Notes under the pieces: model-generated
Told to the model about the DNA's origin: nothing
Databases searched by the model: none
The model's input: the letters and a program-made list of their open reading frames with translations, nothing else
NCBI GenBank assembly: GCA_029379385.1
Contig: CM055611.1
Span: forward strand, 1,798,001 to 1,862,000
Source of the DNA: Quillaja saponaria
Lineage: Eukaryota > Streptophyta > Magnoliopsida > Fabales > Quillajaceae
Direction of reading: 5' to 3'
Length of the DNA stretch: 64,000 nucleotides
Shown here: positions 1-11,886 of the stretch, piece after piece
Layout of the letters: each line of letters starts with the position of its first letter
How positions within the stretch are numbered: position 1 is the stretch's first letter
Position numbers and translations under genes: made by a program

Positions 1-2643
1 ATTGATTTAAGCATGACTAAAAGGGAAAAGGTTTCATCAAAATCAATTCCTTTCTTTTGACTATATCCTTTCACTACTAGCCTTGCTTTATAGGTTAACC
101 TTTCCATCTACTCCAATCTTCCTTTTGAAGATCCATTTGCAACCTATAGGTACTATACCTTGAGGTGCATCAACCAAAGTCCATACTTTGTTAGAGTACA
201 TGGAATCCATTTCGGATTTCATGGTTTCTTGCCACTTCTTAGAGTCAATGTCATACATTGCCTCTTCATAGGTAGTAGGATCCTCATCAGTTATGAGTTG
301 ACCCTCATCACCCTTAATGAGAAATCCATAATATCTCTTAGGTGGTTTAGGCATCCTTCCTGACCTATGTAAAAGTTGTGTACTTTGAGGTTCCACTTCA
401 ATAGACACCTGATGTGGTGGTGTATCATTCGCTTGTGGTTCTTGTGATATCTCATCAAGTTCTATCTTGCTCACACTATTTCCTTCTAGCATAAACTCTT
501 GTTCTAGAAAGATAGCATGTTTTGAAACAAACATTTTTTGTTCCAATGGGTGATAGAAATAATATCTAGCAGTTTCCTTAGGATATCCCACAAACCTGCA
601 CTTATTAAATTTTGCTCCTAGCTTATCTGATTGTAATCTTTTTACATATGCAGGACAACCTCAAATCTTAATGTAATTAAGATTGGGTTTCTTTGCTTTC
701 CATATTTCATATGGTGTTGATGATATAGCCTTCGAGGGTACTCTATTGAGGAGGTGGGCAGCGGATAGTAGGGCAAAACCCCAGAAAGAGGTAGGAAGAT
801 CAGTGTAACTCTTCATAGATCGAACCATGTCTAACAATGTTCGGTTTCTTCTTTCTGACACACAATTCATTTGTGGTGTTTTAGGAGGAGTCCACTGAGA
901 GAGAATTCAATTCTCTTTTAAATGATCAAGAAACTCATCAGACAAGTATTCACCTCCTCGATCTGATCAAAGAGTTTTAATACTCTTCCCAGTTTGCTTT
1001 TCAACTTCACTTTTGAATTCTTTGAACTTTTCAAATGATTCAGATTTATACTTTAGTAAGTATACATACCCATACCTAGAAAGGTCATTGATGAAAGTAA
1101 TAAAATAGGAGTAACCTCCTCTAGCAGTGACTGTTAAAGGTCCATACACATCAATATGCACTAACTCTAATATATTTGCAGCTCTTTCTCCATATCTGCT
1201 AAATGGAGATCTAGTCATTTTTCCTATGAGACAAGCTTCACAAGTTGGATAGGATTCAAGATCCTTGAAGTCTAAATAACCTTCTTTTACCAACTTGTGA
1301 ACTTTATCTTCTATAATATGACCTAGTCTTAAGTGCCACATATATGAATAATTTACTTTATCCTTCTTCCTTTTGTTTGAATGTTCGATATTAAGTACAT
1401 TACCATGCACATTAAGAATATAAAGACCATCATCTAAAGTACCAGTACCAGTACCATAACCATAAAATTCATTACGCAAATAAATCGAACAACATTTGTT
1501 CTTAAGAGAAAATTCATAACCCTCTCTATCAAGTTTAGAAACATAAATAATGTTTTTAACTAAAATTGGTACGTAGAAGCAATCTTTAAGTTCTAATGTT
1601 TTTCAAGATGGTAAAACTAAGCAATAGGTTCCTACAGCTAGTACAGCAACTTTTGCTCCATTTCCTAGTCGCAAGTCCACTTCATCTTTGCTTAACCTTC
1701 TACTTCTTCTCAGTCCATGCATAGAATTGCATATGTGAGAACTACTACCAGTATCTAATACCCATGAAGTAGAAGCATTAATAGTTACATTAACTTCAAT
1801 AACGAACATATAAGACATACCTTCAGAAGGTTTGTTCTTCAAACTTGCAAGATACTCCTTGCAATTTCTCTTCTAATGTCCATCCTTGCCACAATGGAAG
1901 CATTGTCCTTGATCATTGGCCTTGGAAGGTTTCTTAATGCCACCATTAGGTTTGTGTAGCTTATTCTTTTTTGAATCATTCTTTTTAGAAGAACTCTTGC
2001 CCTTTTTGGACTTTGAAAAGCTACCTACATATATAATGTGGTTTTTATCCTTCTTAATAGCTAGTTCAGCAGTTTTCAGCATGTTAACAAGTTCAGGAAG
2101 TGAAGCCTCTAGCTTGTTCATGTGAAAGTTCATAACAAACTACGAGTAAGTGTCAGGCAAAAATTGCAGGATCAAATCCGTACACAACTCAGTGTCCATA
2201 TTGAAGCCTAGTTTTTTTAACTGCTCAATATGTCCAATCATCTTTAGTCCATGTTCATAGACAGATGATTGTTCAGTCATCTTAGGCCTGAAGAGCTCTT
2301 TAGATATCTGATATCTAGCTATTCAATTATGCTCACCATAAAGTTCATGTAGATGCTTTATGATAGCTGAAGCATACTCCATCTTATCATGCTGCTTCTG
2401 AAGCTCATTTAACATAGATGCTTGCATGTAGCATACAACTCTTATATTATGCTATTCCCATCTAAAATAGACATCTTTTTCCTCAGCAGATTAATTCTCA
2501 TCAGGAATTTTAGGAATAGGAGCCTCAAGGACATAACCTATCCTTTCGGAATTGAGAACAATTCTCAAATTCCTAAGCCAATCCATATAATTTGATCCAG
2601 TCAAACGATTTATTTCTAAAATACCAGTAAGTGGGTTTGTCAT
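1..2643 (-). pseudogene. decayed copia gag-pol (partial)
   Basis: The gag start codon is at 2643 (reads MTNPLTGILEINRLTGSNY), followed by a typical copia gag N-terminus and an early TAA at about 2493. A CCHC zinc knuckle of the form CFHCGKDGH-x4-C follows at about 1860-1900, with a tryptophan-position stop at 1873-1875. The protease motif DTGSSSH lies in 1603-1842. GAG-pre-integrase and integrase follow in 967-1479 (WHLRLGH, CEACLIGK, HIDVYGP), with a TGA at 967-969 just before the integrase DRGGEY motif. The rest of integrase is at 661-870 (ERRNRTLLDMVRSM). The start of reverse transcriptase is in 1-591, ending in GIDFDE at the edge, with another frame break near 90. No full-length polyprotein can be made. 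Confidence 0.9.
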
Positions 2644-4466
2644 AGTGAACTACAAATAATCAACAAATTATACTAACTACCAAATAAATTTGGTCTTTTA
2701 ATCTAAATGGTACCTCCCACTATTCTCTTCTGTTTCCATTACCCTCTAAAAATGGAAAGCGAGTAACCCCGTTGGAAGGTTACTTACCAGGGATTAAGAT
2801 CCCATCATATATACAAATAGCCATGTGTGACATAACAAACCAAAAGTATTTGATAGGTAGATAACTATTATCAATTTCATCATATGAAATTCTTAATCAT
2901 ACTTAGCCCCTTAAAATTATGCAACCATGTGTGATACAACAAATTACATAACTTTTAGTTAAGTTACTCCCACTATTCGCAACAAGTATATCCCAATATA
3001 TATAATTCTTGTGTGACACAATAAAATTATATAATCAAGATATCTCAAAAGCATCTACTATGCATAGATAATACAAATTATCTTAGAATTGCAAATCATG
3101 TGTGACACATCAAATTTACAATCACAAGATAATTTCTAATATTATTTATAATAGTGGAGGGTTACGAATTTCATTCTTATAATGAATTTTGTTACAACTT
3201 AATATTTCTATATTTGATTAAGAGGGATTCTTGGTTAAATTTTAATATATTTAGGTCTCATCATGAATATATCATAAATATCATCTATGAGCTAGGCATG
3301 CATCAACATACATTTTAATATATATCTTATGCTATCATGGTGGATGACTATGGACCTTTCTAAGTTTGATTTACTTGAGTCATAAGTAAATCACTAGGAC
3401 ATTCCTAGGTAAAATTATATGAAAATATCTCATACATTTATGGGTCTTCAAACTTTAAATATGATCTGCCGCCTTTCTTTAATAAAATTCTATCCTATCC
3501 TAATAATCTATACATAGTATTTATTAAGAAACCTTGAATCAAATTCAAGGAGAATTACATAGGAGGGAGATAGAAAATTACATTAAGAAATAAAATAGAA
3601 AGGTGAGGCATGCAAGCCCCATTTAAATATTACAACCAAAATAATTTTACAACCATTAAAAATAAGATAAAACCCATCACATAGATTTAATGTCCATAGT
3701 CATCCACTAATCATCCATACAATCACATTGCATTAAATAATAATAACGTGATTCCATTCTAATTGTGATTATGCATGAAGTTTCTTAATATCAAATATCC
3801 ATGGATTTATCAAATCCTAGTAATATTGGATTTAAATAATAATCAATTATAATCCAATAAGGATTTTAATAAAAATAAAATAACTCTTATATTATTTTAA
3901 TTAGAATCCTACTTCTACTAGTAGTATTAAAATAAATTAACTCTAAATTTATTTTAATTAGAATTCCTAATGAAATAAAACAACTCTTGTTTATATCAAT
4001 TAGGATTCTATCCTTCCAATTAAATAAAAATAAAATTTATTTATTTTAATTAGAAAAAAATTGAGACTATTATTTTAAAATAAAATAACACTTATTTAAT
4101 TAATTAAAATTCTTCTAATCTTAATAATTTAGTTTCACAAATTAAATTAAATAAATAAGAAGCCTAAAAGAATAAAGCAATATACATAGTAGTGCATATC
4201 CAACGTGAAATGAATTGCCATTGATTATCAACAATATTTACTGAATCGCCATCCATCATGGCAATTTTGTAACCATTCACATTTGTTTTTTGTGGTTTAA
4301 ATAACCAAGATTTATAAAATCTCAAAATTTAAACAATGTAAAATTTATGAAATCTTATTTCAATAAAATTATAAACATAATCATCCAAATCTAATTAGGA
4401 TAATTAAATCAAATTCATGCTATGAATCAAATTCATCATAATCACAATAATGGAATCAAATCAATT
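2644..4466 (-). other. copia 5' untranslated leader with four repeated motifs
   Basis: This 1.8 kb non-coding stretch lies between the primer binding site and the gag start of the minus-strand copia element. It is AT-rich without reading frames. A motif close to catgtgtgacacaacaaat (plus-strand view) recurs at 2821, 2925, about 3008 and 3097, spaced 83-104 bases apart. The word tcccactattc also occurs at about 2706 and 2966, and its complement appears as aatagtggaggg at about 3150. Long leaders occur in some plant copia lineages; the role of the repeats is unknown. Confidence 0.7.
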
Positions 4467-4477
4467 CACTGATACCA
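4467..4477 (-). other. primer binding site, initiator Met tRNA type
   Basis: On the minus strand the sequence directly after the LTR reads TGGTATCAGTG. This matches the TGGTATCAGAGC primer site used by most plant copia elements in 9 of the first 9 bases. It sits one base from the LTR end, which fixes the LTR boundary. Confidence 0.8.
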
Positions 4478-4478
4478 C

Positions 4479-6138
4479 TGTAGGGATTTTGATTATACCG
4501 GCACAGCGAAAATATAAAAAAAAAAATTGGCATAATCAAATTCCTAGGATAATCTCTATTGTTTATGAACCAATATTTTTCTATTAATCTTATAAATAGA
4601 ATATTACCTCTTGAAGTAATTAGGACGATCTTAACTTTTGTTCCACTAGTTGTACAGAGTATACAATCTCTAAGTGTATCCACACTGAATGACTTGATTA
4701 AGAACTCTGTGTTGGCTGCCAAAAATCTCCTTGTGTGCTAGCACAAGTGATGAGATTTTTTCACGTTTCACAAACACTCAGTTTGCCAAAAATTCTCTGC
4801 TGAGAATTTTTGCTCTGTGATATCTGAATAAAAGTTACATACATTACTTATAAGGTCTAACCTTATTTAAGTATGATATAATTGAACTCTAAATGATAAG
4901 ATCAAATCTTATCTACTAGAGACGTTTAGATAAAATAGGAAAATCTCATCAAAGTTAATCTTATTTTAAATTTTAAATATCATTTGTTTGTAATTACATG
5001 AAAGGCCAAAACTTCTCTTAATCAAATTGCATCTATTTGTGTGTGATCCCTTAAGTTCATATTAAATTGGCAGTAAGCCACATTAACTTAATGTATTTTT
5101 CAATTAGATCCACATATAATTAATTTAAATCAAAACTAATTTTGATTTACTCATTAATGAGAATTTATTATTAAATTAATTCTCAGGTTACCTATAAGTC
5201 AAGATTGATGTCTAGCAGCATGTGATAACTACCCAGATAATATAAATATATTTGTGAATCTTTCCGTTGTTAGCTACCATGCAATTCAATCTTTCCATCA
5301 TTCAATGTTCCTGATTAAACTTAGAGTATGGATTAATGTCAAACCCTAAATTGTTTAATCTAATGTATCTATTTATAAGTCACAACTCAAATTGTGAAAC
5401 CTGAATTCTCTAATCTAGTTTCACACCACCCTGGCCAGGGACTTTCTGAGTTATGTCTTAATTAGATGACATAAAACATTCTCTCTCTTTACTGAGAGTG
5501 ATAGATCCCTTATTATACATTCATATACCTTCATACATAGATAGTCATACCCAACATCTACATAACCCATGATGAATTATACTTAGATAGTATCAAAGCA
5601 TGATAACCTATGTACAAGGTATCTATGATGCCTCAGGTCTGAAGATCATTTGCACCACTACAACGAAGAACACTCATTAACAACTATGTAAAAGTCTATA
5701 TGAGTATTCTATGATCGAGGCAATTTAGTGAACTTGTTCTCTAACAAGCACCTACATTTTTATTATAGTGTCAACTACACAAGTGATCATGAGATCAATC
5801 ACCCTCAACATTTGAGCTAATATAACATGTACTAATTTAACCGGATCATTAATTCCCATTATTAATGATCCTATGATTAGGAATATTTAAGAACAAAGCT
5901 TAAGAAAATATATCTCATAAGCATGATCACATCATGGTTTTTATTTTCATTGCTTATATTCTATAGGATTTATCATGTTCATACTAAAGAATTAACTAGT
6001 AATTAAAGTACATGATAAATAATAATACCATATAATAATGAAACATATTCATTTTATTAATAACTAAATAAGACTATATTTACAAGTAATATACCATAGA
6101 CATCTAATATCATTGACTTGTAGGGCATACTACTAACA
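4479..6138 (-). repeat. 5' LTR of the minus-strand copia element (1.66 kb)
   Basis: On the minus strand the LTR begins TGTTAGTAGTATGCCCTAC and ends AATCCCTACA, with the expected TG...CA termini. The length is 1660 bp, long for copia. The inner end abuts the primer binding site, and the outer end abuts DNA (6151-6268) that is duplicated at 60926-61041, which independently supports 6138 as the junction. Confidence 0.8.
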
Positions 6139-7559
6139 ATTCGAAATCATACACATATTATTTATTTACCATAGAATAAGAAGTTTAAGTGATGAAAAAT
6201 TTGTCTTCTGTGTTCTAGTTCAAAAATATTGTCGGATCATAATTGGATGTCTAATTGAAGGAATTTGTTAGCTCCAAGGCCATACCCATATTGTTTTGAT
6301 GATAACAATTGTGATCACAAACTTATCTTTATTCATATCATGCATAGATATGAACCATAAATTGTCTATATCATGCTAAGTCCTAATGTTTGATATTGTT
6401 TGTCTCATGCTATGATGATTAATTACTATTCAAGCTGTTGATTTACTTGTGACTTTAAAATTAATTTCAAATGCCTATATTGGTGTTCAAGACCATCACA
6501 TTCTCCTCAACGTCTGCTTATGTTATTGTAAATGCTACATTGCATTTACTTATTTAATTAACGTAACGCATCTAAAACTGTTTGTCGAATCCAACCGAAT
6601 AACTTGAACTTTTGAATTTTAAAAATAAATTTTTGACATGTTATTGGCATACGTGTTCAAGAACTCCATCATTTATGCAAGTGTTACTTGTCCTCAGAAT
6701 TAAATTAAACCACAAGATAACTTGAGATGGTTTGAATTTGATTTCTTTCTGTTAAGAAAGGTATGTATTGAATGTGATTGTTTTGTTTTGTTCAACATTA
6801 TTTCAATATATTTATACATAAAAAATTAACATACTTACAAACAAAGAAACACGCATAATTGTAACTGATTTCATGCCTAATTTCTAGGCTGATCATTAGT
6901 CAATAATTGAGATAGATTTTCTGTGCAAGAATTATGGTATGGCGTCTATTAATACTCTCCCTTAAGTTTGATGACTTAAATGTGTTCGTGTATACTTTTT
7001 TAGTTGTCTTGTGTAAATAAAACGTTTTTAAATATAATAAGAGTTGCAAATGATTTGACCTTGAGCCGAACTTTTAGTAAATCTAGGCTCGGCTAGTTCG
7101 TGCTCGTGAGTTTTTTAGTAGTGCTCAAACTCTACTTCTATTTATTAAAAACTCGATCCTATGCTCATTAAATGATCACGAGCCTAAATTTAAGTTTGGA
7201 CTTGGCTCATTAAGAGATTATGAACTTATATCTTTCTCTTTTTGATTTCAAAATATTTTTAATATAATATATTAGTATTTTGTGCGGTATAGTTTTTGAT
7301 AATATTTATTTAATAACTCTACTTAAATACATTTTAAAAATAAATATTATTCTTAAATTATATATATGCATATAGGCTAAACGATTTGGTTTGGTGAGCT
7401 TACAAGGTGAGTTTTATAAAGTTTGAGATCTACCCATTTCGTAAATGAGCCTTAAAATAAATTTTGAGTTCGACTTGTTAATAAAACAAACTAAGTTTGA
7501 ACGAGCTCTTAGCGAGTTTGTTCACAAATTTATTTGCACCATATGAGTGGTAGACCGCA
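6139..7559. other. intergenic DNA built of duplicated NPF flank segments
   Basis: No intact gene. 6151-6268 is a copy of 60926-61041. 6455-6565 resembles the 3' half of NPF exon 2 (it reads K-T-I-T-F-S-S-T-S-A-Y-V-I-V) and matches relics at about 24870 and 27790. 6700-6970 matches 25270-25540 closely over about 270 bases. 7020-7540 is a region of repeated words such as gagttcgactt and cgagctc, typical of old dispersed plant repeats, and has no coding potential that I can support. Confidence 0.6.
6455..6565 (+). pseudogene. NPF exon 2 relic
   Basis: A short relic of the end of NPF exon 2: the segment containing caagaccatcacattctcc corresponds to the R-F-K-x-I-x-F-x-T-x-A-Y-x-x part of the intact copies (for example 35790-35850 on the minus strand). 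It lacks the first part of the exon, and the neighbouring exons are absent. The same truncated arrangement recurs at 24.87 and 27.79 kb, so the deletion came before the duplication. Confidence 0.5.
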
Positions 7560-7789
7560 TAAAACTTTTATCATGTGAAAGCTTGAAAGATAATTCAACA
7601 GATATGTTAAGAAGATAAATGATATTCTGGAAATAAAGTTTGACATTTTATATTAGACTAATTTCAAATTACTATTCTAACAGTCTCATGTTCAATTCCC
7701 CTAGGATCACGGAGGGATAAGATCAAGAAAATGGGAGGACTATCGAACTATAATAATAAGTTCCGGGTAAGAATAATTCTAATCAAGGT

Positions 7790-8315
7790 TCCTGGTGGAG
7801 CTAGTTCCCTGATTGATTGGCTGCCATCTAAGTTTCTTCACAAATTACATCCGCAGACTCCACTTGAACTATTTGATGAATTTGTTCTAAAGTTTGCTCA
7901 GGATTGTTTGGTTCCTCGTTATCCTTAGTATAATCATTCATATAGCCATATTTAAAGCAATAGCACACATAAATGAAGAGTAAAACAGAATTTAGTATTG
8001 TTAATACCAGATAATAACTATCCAAGTGATTGTCGTTTATGGTGTCGCTAAACCAGCTCTTAAAAATGAGCACAAATAATGTTGAAAAATTAATTTCCAA
8101 TACCTACTACTAGTCATCTTTGTATCATCACCGTCCATATATTCTTCATCGATCAAATGTAGCCTCTTTAAGCTCCACCTGGCTTGCTGTAATGCACCAC
8201 GTACAGTTGCTATCATGGCAGCACTAGTACTCCAGACTATAATACTTTGTTTTGCCCTATCCCTCTACCAAAACACAAACAGCGCTAGTGTGCTTATGAG
8301 AGACTTGAGAAGAAA
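7790..8315 (-). pseudogene. NPF transporter pseudogene, 3' half, split by CACTA
   Basis: This is the C-terminal portion of an NPF/PTR transporter, closely related to the gene at 34151-36187. It reads FVLIFKSWFSDTIND and LDSYYLVLTILNSVLLFIY, the last membrane helices, followed by the acidic tail NPEQTLEQ. Upstream (about 8150-8315) it matches the region encoding VELKRLHLI and the helix before it. About 200 bases, including the EGL-x-NFFYNHVP segment, are deleted near 8100-8150 and the frame is broken. The coding homology stops abruptly at 8315, where a CACTA element starts, and resumes at 19532. The 3' flank (7560-7790) is also homologous to 33895-34150. Confidence 0.85.
8313..8315. repeat. 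CACTA target site duplication, left copy
   Basis: The trinucleotide AAA directly precedes CACTACCAG and is repeated directly after the other end (19532-19534). Three-base duplications are the rule for CACTA elements. The paralogue at 34 kb has a single gaaacata at this position, so the uninterrupted ancestral site can be read. Confidence 0.85.
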
Positions 8316-8820
8316 CACTACCAGAAAAAACCTATTTTTGCGACCCAATGCTAACTCATTGCAAAATCAATTTGTGACAGATTTACAACTGATTATGTCC
8401 ATCAAAAATTATGCAACGGAAATAATTCGGTCATAAATCTGTCACCAACTATATAACGAGAAATATTCTATCACTATACCATCGCAAATCGTTCACAAAA
8501 AAATTCATCAAAACAGTTGTTTCGCAAATCCATTGCAAAGTTCATAATTGAGAACTTCTAATTCCATCTCGAATCTGTCGAAAATCTGTTGCAAATTGTG
8601 AAAACATATTCCGTCGCAAAATTCAAGATTAAGAATTTTAATTCCGTCGCAAATGAAGATCATATAATTCCGTCACTATGCTGTCACAAATCTATCATAA
8701 AGTTCATAATTAAGAAATTTTAATTTCATCGCTAATTTGAAAAGACAATATGTATATTCTATCGCAAAGCCATCGCTAATTTGTCGCTAATTGTAAAAAT
8801 TCTTAATATATGCATTTTTG
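8316..8820. repeat. CACTA left subterminal repeat region
   Basis: Beyond the terminal CACTACCAGAAAA come at least a dozen variants of (c)gtcgcaaat, gtcacaaat and gtcgctaat in both orientations, for example near 8612, 8646 and 8770. In En/Spm such arrays bind the element-encoded DNA-binding protein. The array ends near 8820, where plain AT-rich DNA begins. Confidence 0.75.
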
Positions 8821-9039
8821 ATTCATTTTCCCACTTTTTTTTTCCACCTGTTTTGACCAAATAACATCAAGAAATTCAGAAACCAAAATATAATTAACAC
8901 GTTCCATTAACAAAAGAAAATACATCAATTCAACAAACTTTCAACATATATTCAACTAACTTTAAACACATTCAACATTTAACATATCCAAATATGTAAT
9001 AAAACTAAAGTTAAAAGATAATTAAACATTGTCCAAAAA

Positions 9040-9120
9040 CTAAACGAAGAAACTACGTCCACCAAGATCCTCATCCGATTTTTCATCATCATTATCATCT
9101 TCATCTTCAATATTATCATG
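9040..9120 (-). CDS. last exon of a CACTA-encoded protein remnant (candidate)
   Basis: A 27-codon minus-strand exon: an acceptor (ttattag) at 9121-9122 is followed by an open frame rich in Asp and Glu (HDNIEDEDDNDDEKSDED) and a TAG at 9040-9042. It joins in phase with the exon at 9208. The position near one terminus, reading out towards the end, fits the 3' end of a CACTA element gene. I cannot identify a domain, and the rest of the gene upstream was not found. Confidence 0.4.
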   Translation of the reverse strand, partial: HDNIEDEDDNDDEKSDEDLGGRSFFV

Positions 9121-9207
9121 CTAATAAGTAAAAACATAGTAAATTTATATAAGTAAATTTGTAAAATTTAATTAGTTTCTATTTTTCATAATTGAAACAA
9201 GACTTAC

Positions 9208-9365
9208 AACTTGTCGTCCACATTTTCCTTTCACTTTCCCCTTCTGATGCCCACGTGCTCGAGACGACCTAGAGAAAGTTGTCATCTGTTTAATCACATC
9301 TGCAACAACTTTTTGTGCATTATCAACATAACTACGTATCCCCTTATTAACATCTATATCAACAA
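9208..9365 (-). CDS. penultimate exon of the CACTA-encoded protein remnant (candidate)
   Basis: The minus-strand open stretch reads VNKGIRSYVDNAQKVVADVI and continues into a basic segment (SSRARGHQKGKVKGKCGRQ) that ends at a GTAAGT donor (9207-9202). The exon joins in phase to the acidic exon at 9120-9040. A basic stretch followed by an acidic tail is compatible with a DNA-binding element protein. The upstream boundary is uncertain, and the frame is not open further upstream. Confidence 0.4.
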
Positions 9366-11210
9366 ATTTTAACTCTCATATAACAAATTTATGAATCAAA
9401 TTTAATATTCTAACAACAATTAATCAGACAGTTTCTCAAATTTAATAATTACAAGTATAAAAGGCATAAAAAACCAAAGGCCCAAATAGTTAAAGACACA
9501 AACACTAAAAATGGCAAGTATACATTCCTGGTCAATTCAATAAATAATGGCAACTAGGCAAGCAAGTAAAATAATCGCAATTGATGTAATACGAGAACAA
9601 TAATGCTTATGAATATTCTTTTATCTGTTCAGGTCACAAACAACTTGATAGTGATTAGATGTAGTTTTATCACTTAAATATCTTACTCGTACAGTTCTAC
9701 ATACTATTATCTCATGTTTTACCTTACACAAATAAAAAAGAAGTGATAATTAAGTATGAAGAAGTATAATTATTATCTCTTCTTTTTTCAACTCCTCCTT
9801 GGGTGCCTCATTTTCTGCAGAAATTCTGTAACTAAATTTTATTACACAATCATAATTGTCTATTCCAACGCTTCAAATAGAAAATGAATAAGTTTTCAAC
9901 AGCCCTCTTAGTATTCTAAGGACTGGATTGCTTTCTTTGCTATCCATAAACTCATTACTCTCATATGGTTCCAAAGACATTCTGCAGTGCTTCCACCAGA
10001 GGTTGGGCTTCATTAAGTTAAGAAACCTGAAAAATATATATCGAATTTTTACCCTCACAATGTTGGGTGGGATGTTTTGCTGACTAAAAGCACATTATAC
10101 ATTTGAAAAATACTAGTGGAGTGGCATTGGTATATCACACACATTCTAGATATTTGACTGAAAATGGATATCTTAGCTTCCGCAATTTTGCTACCAGCAA
10201 GATGAACAATGCTAACTATGACGAAAGTAAAACCAGTCAGATGTGCAGTATCTGAATCTACGGCATACCTTCTGTTTACATGATCAGGACTGAGTTGTGA
10301 GAATATAGGAGTTTGAATCTGCGGCATCTAGAATTAAGTGCTTAAAATTATAGTTAGAGCAAAACTTTACTGTGTGACAAATGGAATCTAACTAGAAAAT
10401 TCTTACTGTTTTAGTGATGCAAAAGTGCTGAATGTGCAAAGACCAATAAATTGCAATCTTTTCTGCTCCTCTTCCAGAGTATACACACGAAACTTTTTTT
10501 TTTTTGTCAAAAATCTTCCCTTGTAACTTGTTTAGAAACCTAAAAAGGTTGACCAAAAGGCAGAGGTTTCCCTACCTGCTGTTTGGTAACAATTTCAGTG
10601 GATGGTTGTAACTAATTTGTAAAAAACGGATACCATCATGATGCCTCAGATATCTTAAACATAAAAGTTGGAGGTACAGCCGTACAGGGCCAAGAAGGTT
10701 GATGACACAGTTAGGAATAGCTAATTGGCTTGATAGATACAGGGAGGCTTTCTGATGTTCGATCTTTCAGCAGGCACAGCAACTAATCACAAAATCAACA
10801 ATAGCTCAAATCATGTTATCAATCTTATAGGAGGTTGAAACTGTTGCCCACCAAATTACTAACCACCAGTTTCATTTTTTAAATTCAAAAGTTTATGTCT
10901 TTTTTATCCTTGAGCTCAACCAGAAAATTAAATAAGGTTTTCATTAGCCAATTGTAATGAGATTAAGGATCACAAATCTTGTAATTAAGCTATGCCTCCG
11001 AAAGCCTAAGAACAGACCTAAGACAGATTTCTATATTGACAGCCTCATAAAATCCATCTCACACACACTCTCAATCTCACCATAGACATATTATATATAT
11101 TTGCTTCCACTATGTCAATATAACAGCATATATTAACACAGATTAACAGCATCTATTGGATGATAATTTAAGAGTTACTAACTAATCAGATACAATATAA
11201 GCTTTTACCT
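9366..11210. other. CACTA interior, no gene recognised
   Basis: Moderately AT-rich DNA with only short, low-quality reading frames (such as those at 9873-10058 and 10055-10327 on the minus strand) that resemble nothing I can name. There is a 10493-10504 T-run. The stretch may be intron or flank sequence captured with the ORC5 exon; this is inference. Confidence 0.4.
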
Positions 11211-11300
11211 TTTCCAGTCCTTTGAAGAGCAGTGCCCCCACCCGTCCAGTGGACTCAAGATTTAGGATGTCCACTAAGTTCCACCACTGCTTCCACATTG
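11211..11300 (-). other. possible captured exon of unknown origin
   Basis: The minus strand has a 30-codon open stretch beginning MWKQWWNLVDILNLES and ending LLFKGLEK immediately before a GTAAAA donor-like site (11210-11209). Its amino acid composition and the position of the donor look exon-like, and it lies next to the captured ORC5 exon. I do not recognise the protein, and no clear acceptor is visible. Confidence 0.3.
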
Positions 11301-11630
11301 CTAGAGTTGATGAGTGAAGTCCAAATTAGAGGCTATTTACATTTGAATTGAAGACATTCTTGACAATTTTGATGTGGGTTGAGTTCAATAATATATAAGA
11401 GATTCAAAATAATTTAGTAACCATGCTTCGGGTTATTATATCCTATATAAATACTTTGATAATGGGAACTTAATGCTCCTTGCCACCTGCTTAGCGTTTC
11501 AAGAAAAAATTAACATATCACAACTCACTTAAAAAGGAAAGAAAGAAAAGGAGAAAAGAAAAGAGAGTTTTATTTTATTATGCTAACAATATATTTAGTG
11601 GAAATCAAAAAAAGACTCAGAAATTGTTAC

Positions 11631-11886
11631 CTTCTCTGCCAAGTCTTCAGACACAGTAGAACGATACCGCTTTGAGCCTTACAATATGCATTGCACAGAC
11701 TAGACAATTGCAACTGAACATCAGACATGAGCCCACCATCTCCTTCTTGAACTCCTAACTCATAATTTCTTTCATCCTCCTCATCGATTGAATCTTCTGC
11801 AACTGATGTAATACACTGAAATATGGCTAATAACCTCTCTAATGGAAAAGTTCCAGGACCTTTAATAAGTAATTCCGGTTCATAAA
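11631..11886 (-). pseudogene. ORC5: captured exon of origin recognition complex subunit 5
   Basis: The minus strand has a pyrimidine-rich acceptor (tttctaatttag) at 11887-11888 and an exon reading EPELLIKGPGTFPLERLLAI, then FQCITSVAED, an acidic loop, and LMSDVQLQLSSLCNA. After one frame change it reads YRSTVSEDLAEK and stops at a GTAAC donor (11630-11629). This order matches the C-terminal region of plant ORC5, part of the complex that marks replication origins; the assignment is from recalled family sequence. A short deletion and frame change after SLCNA show that the copy is not functional. It lies inside the CACTA element, far from any other ORC5 exon that I can see, so it is best read as a host gene fragment carried by the transposon. 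Confidence 0.7.

Larger units (their letters stand above)
1..6138 (-). mobile_element. Ty1/copia LTR retrotransposon, 3' part outside window
   Basis: Read on the minus strand, the element runs 5' LTR (4479-6138), primer binding site (4467-4477), a long leader (2644-4466) and then a decayed gag-pol that leaves the window at position 1 inside reverse transcriptase. The domain order gag, protease, integrase, reverse transcriptase is that of Ty1/copia. The 3' LTR and the second target-site copy lie outside the window, so age and target duplication cannot be measured here; the base next to the LTR start is at 6139 (attcg). Stops and frameshifts show that this copy is not autonomous. Confidence 0.9.
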
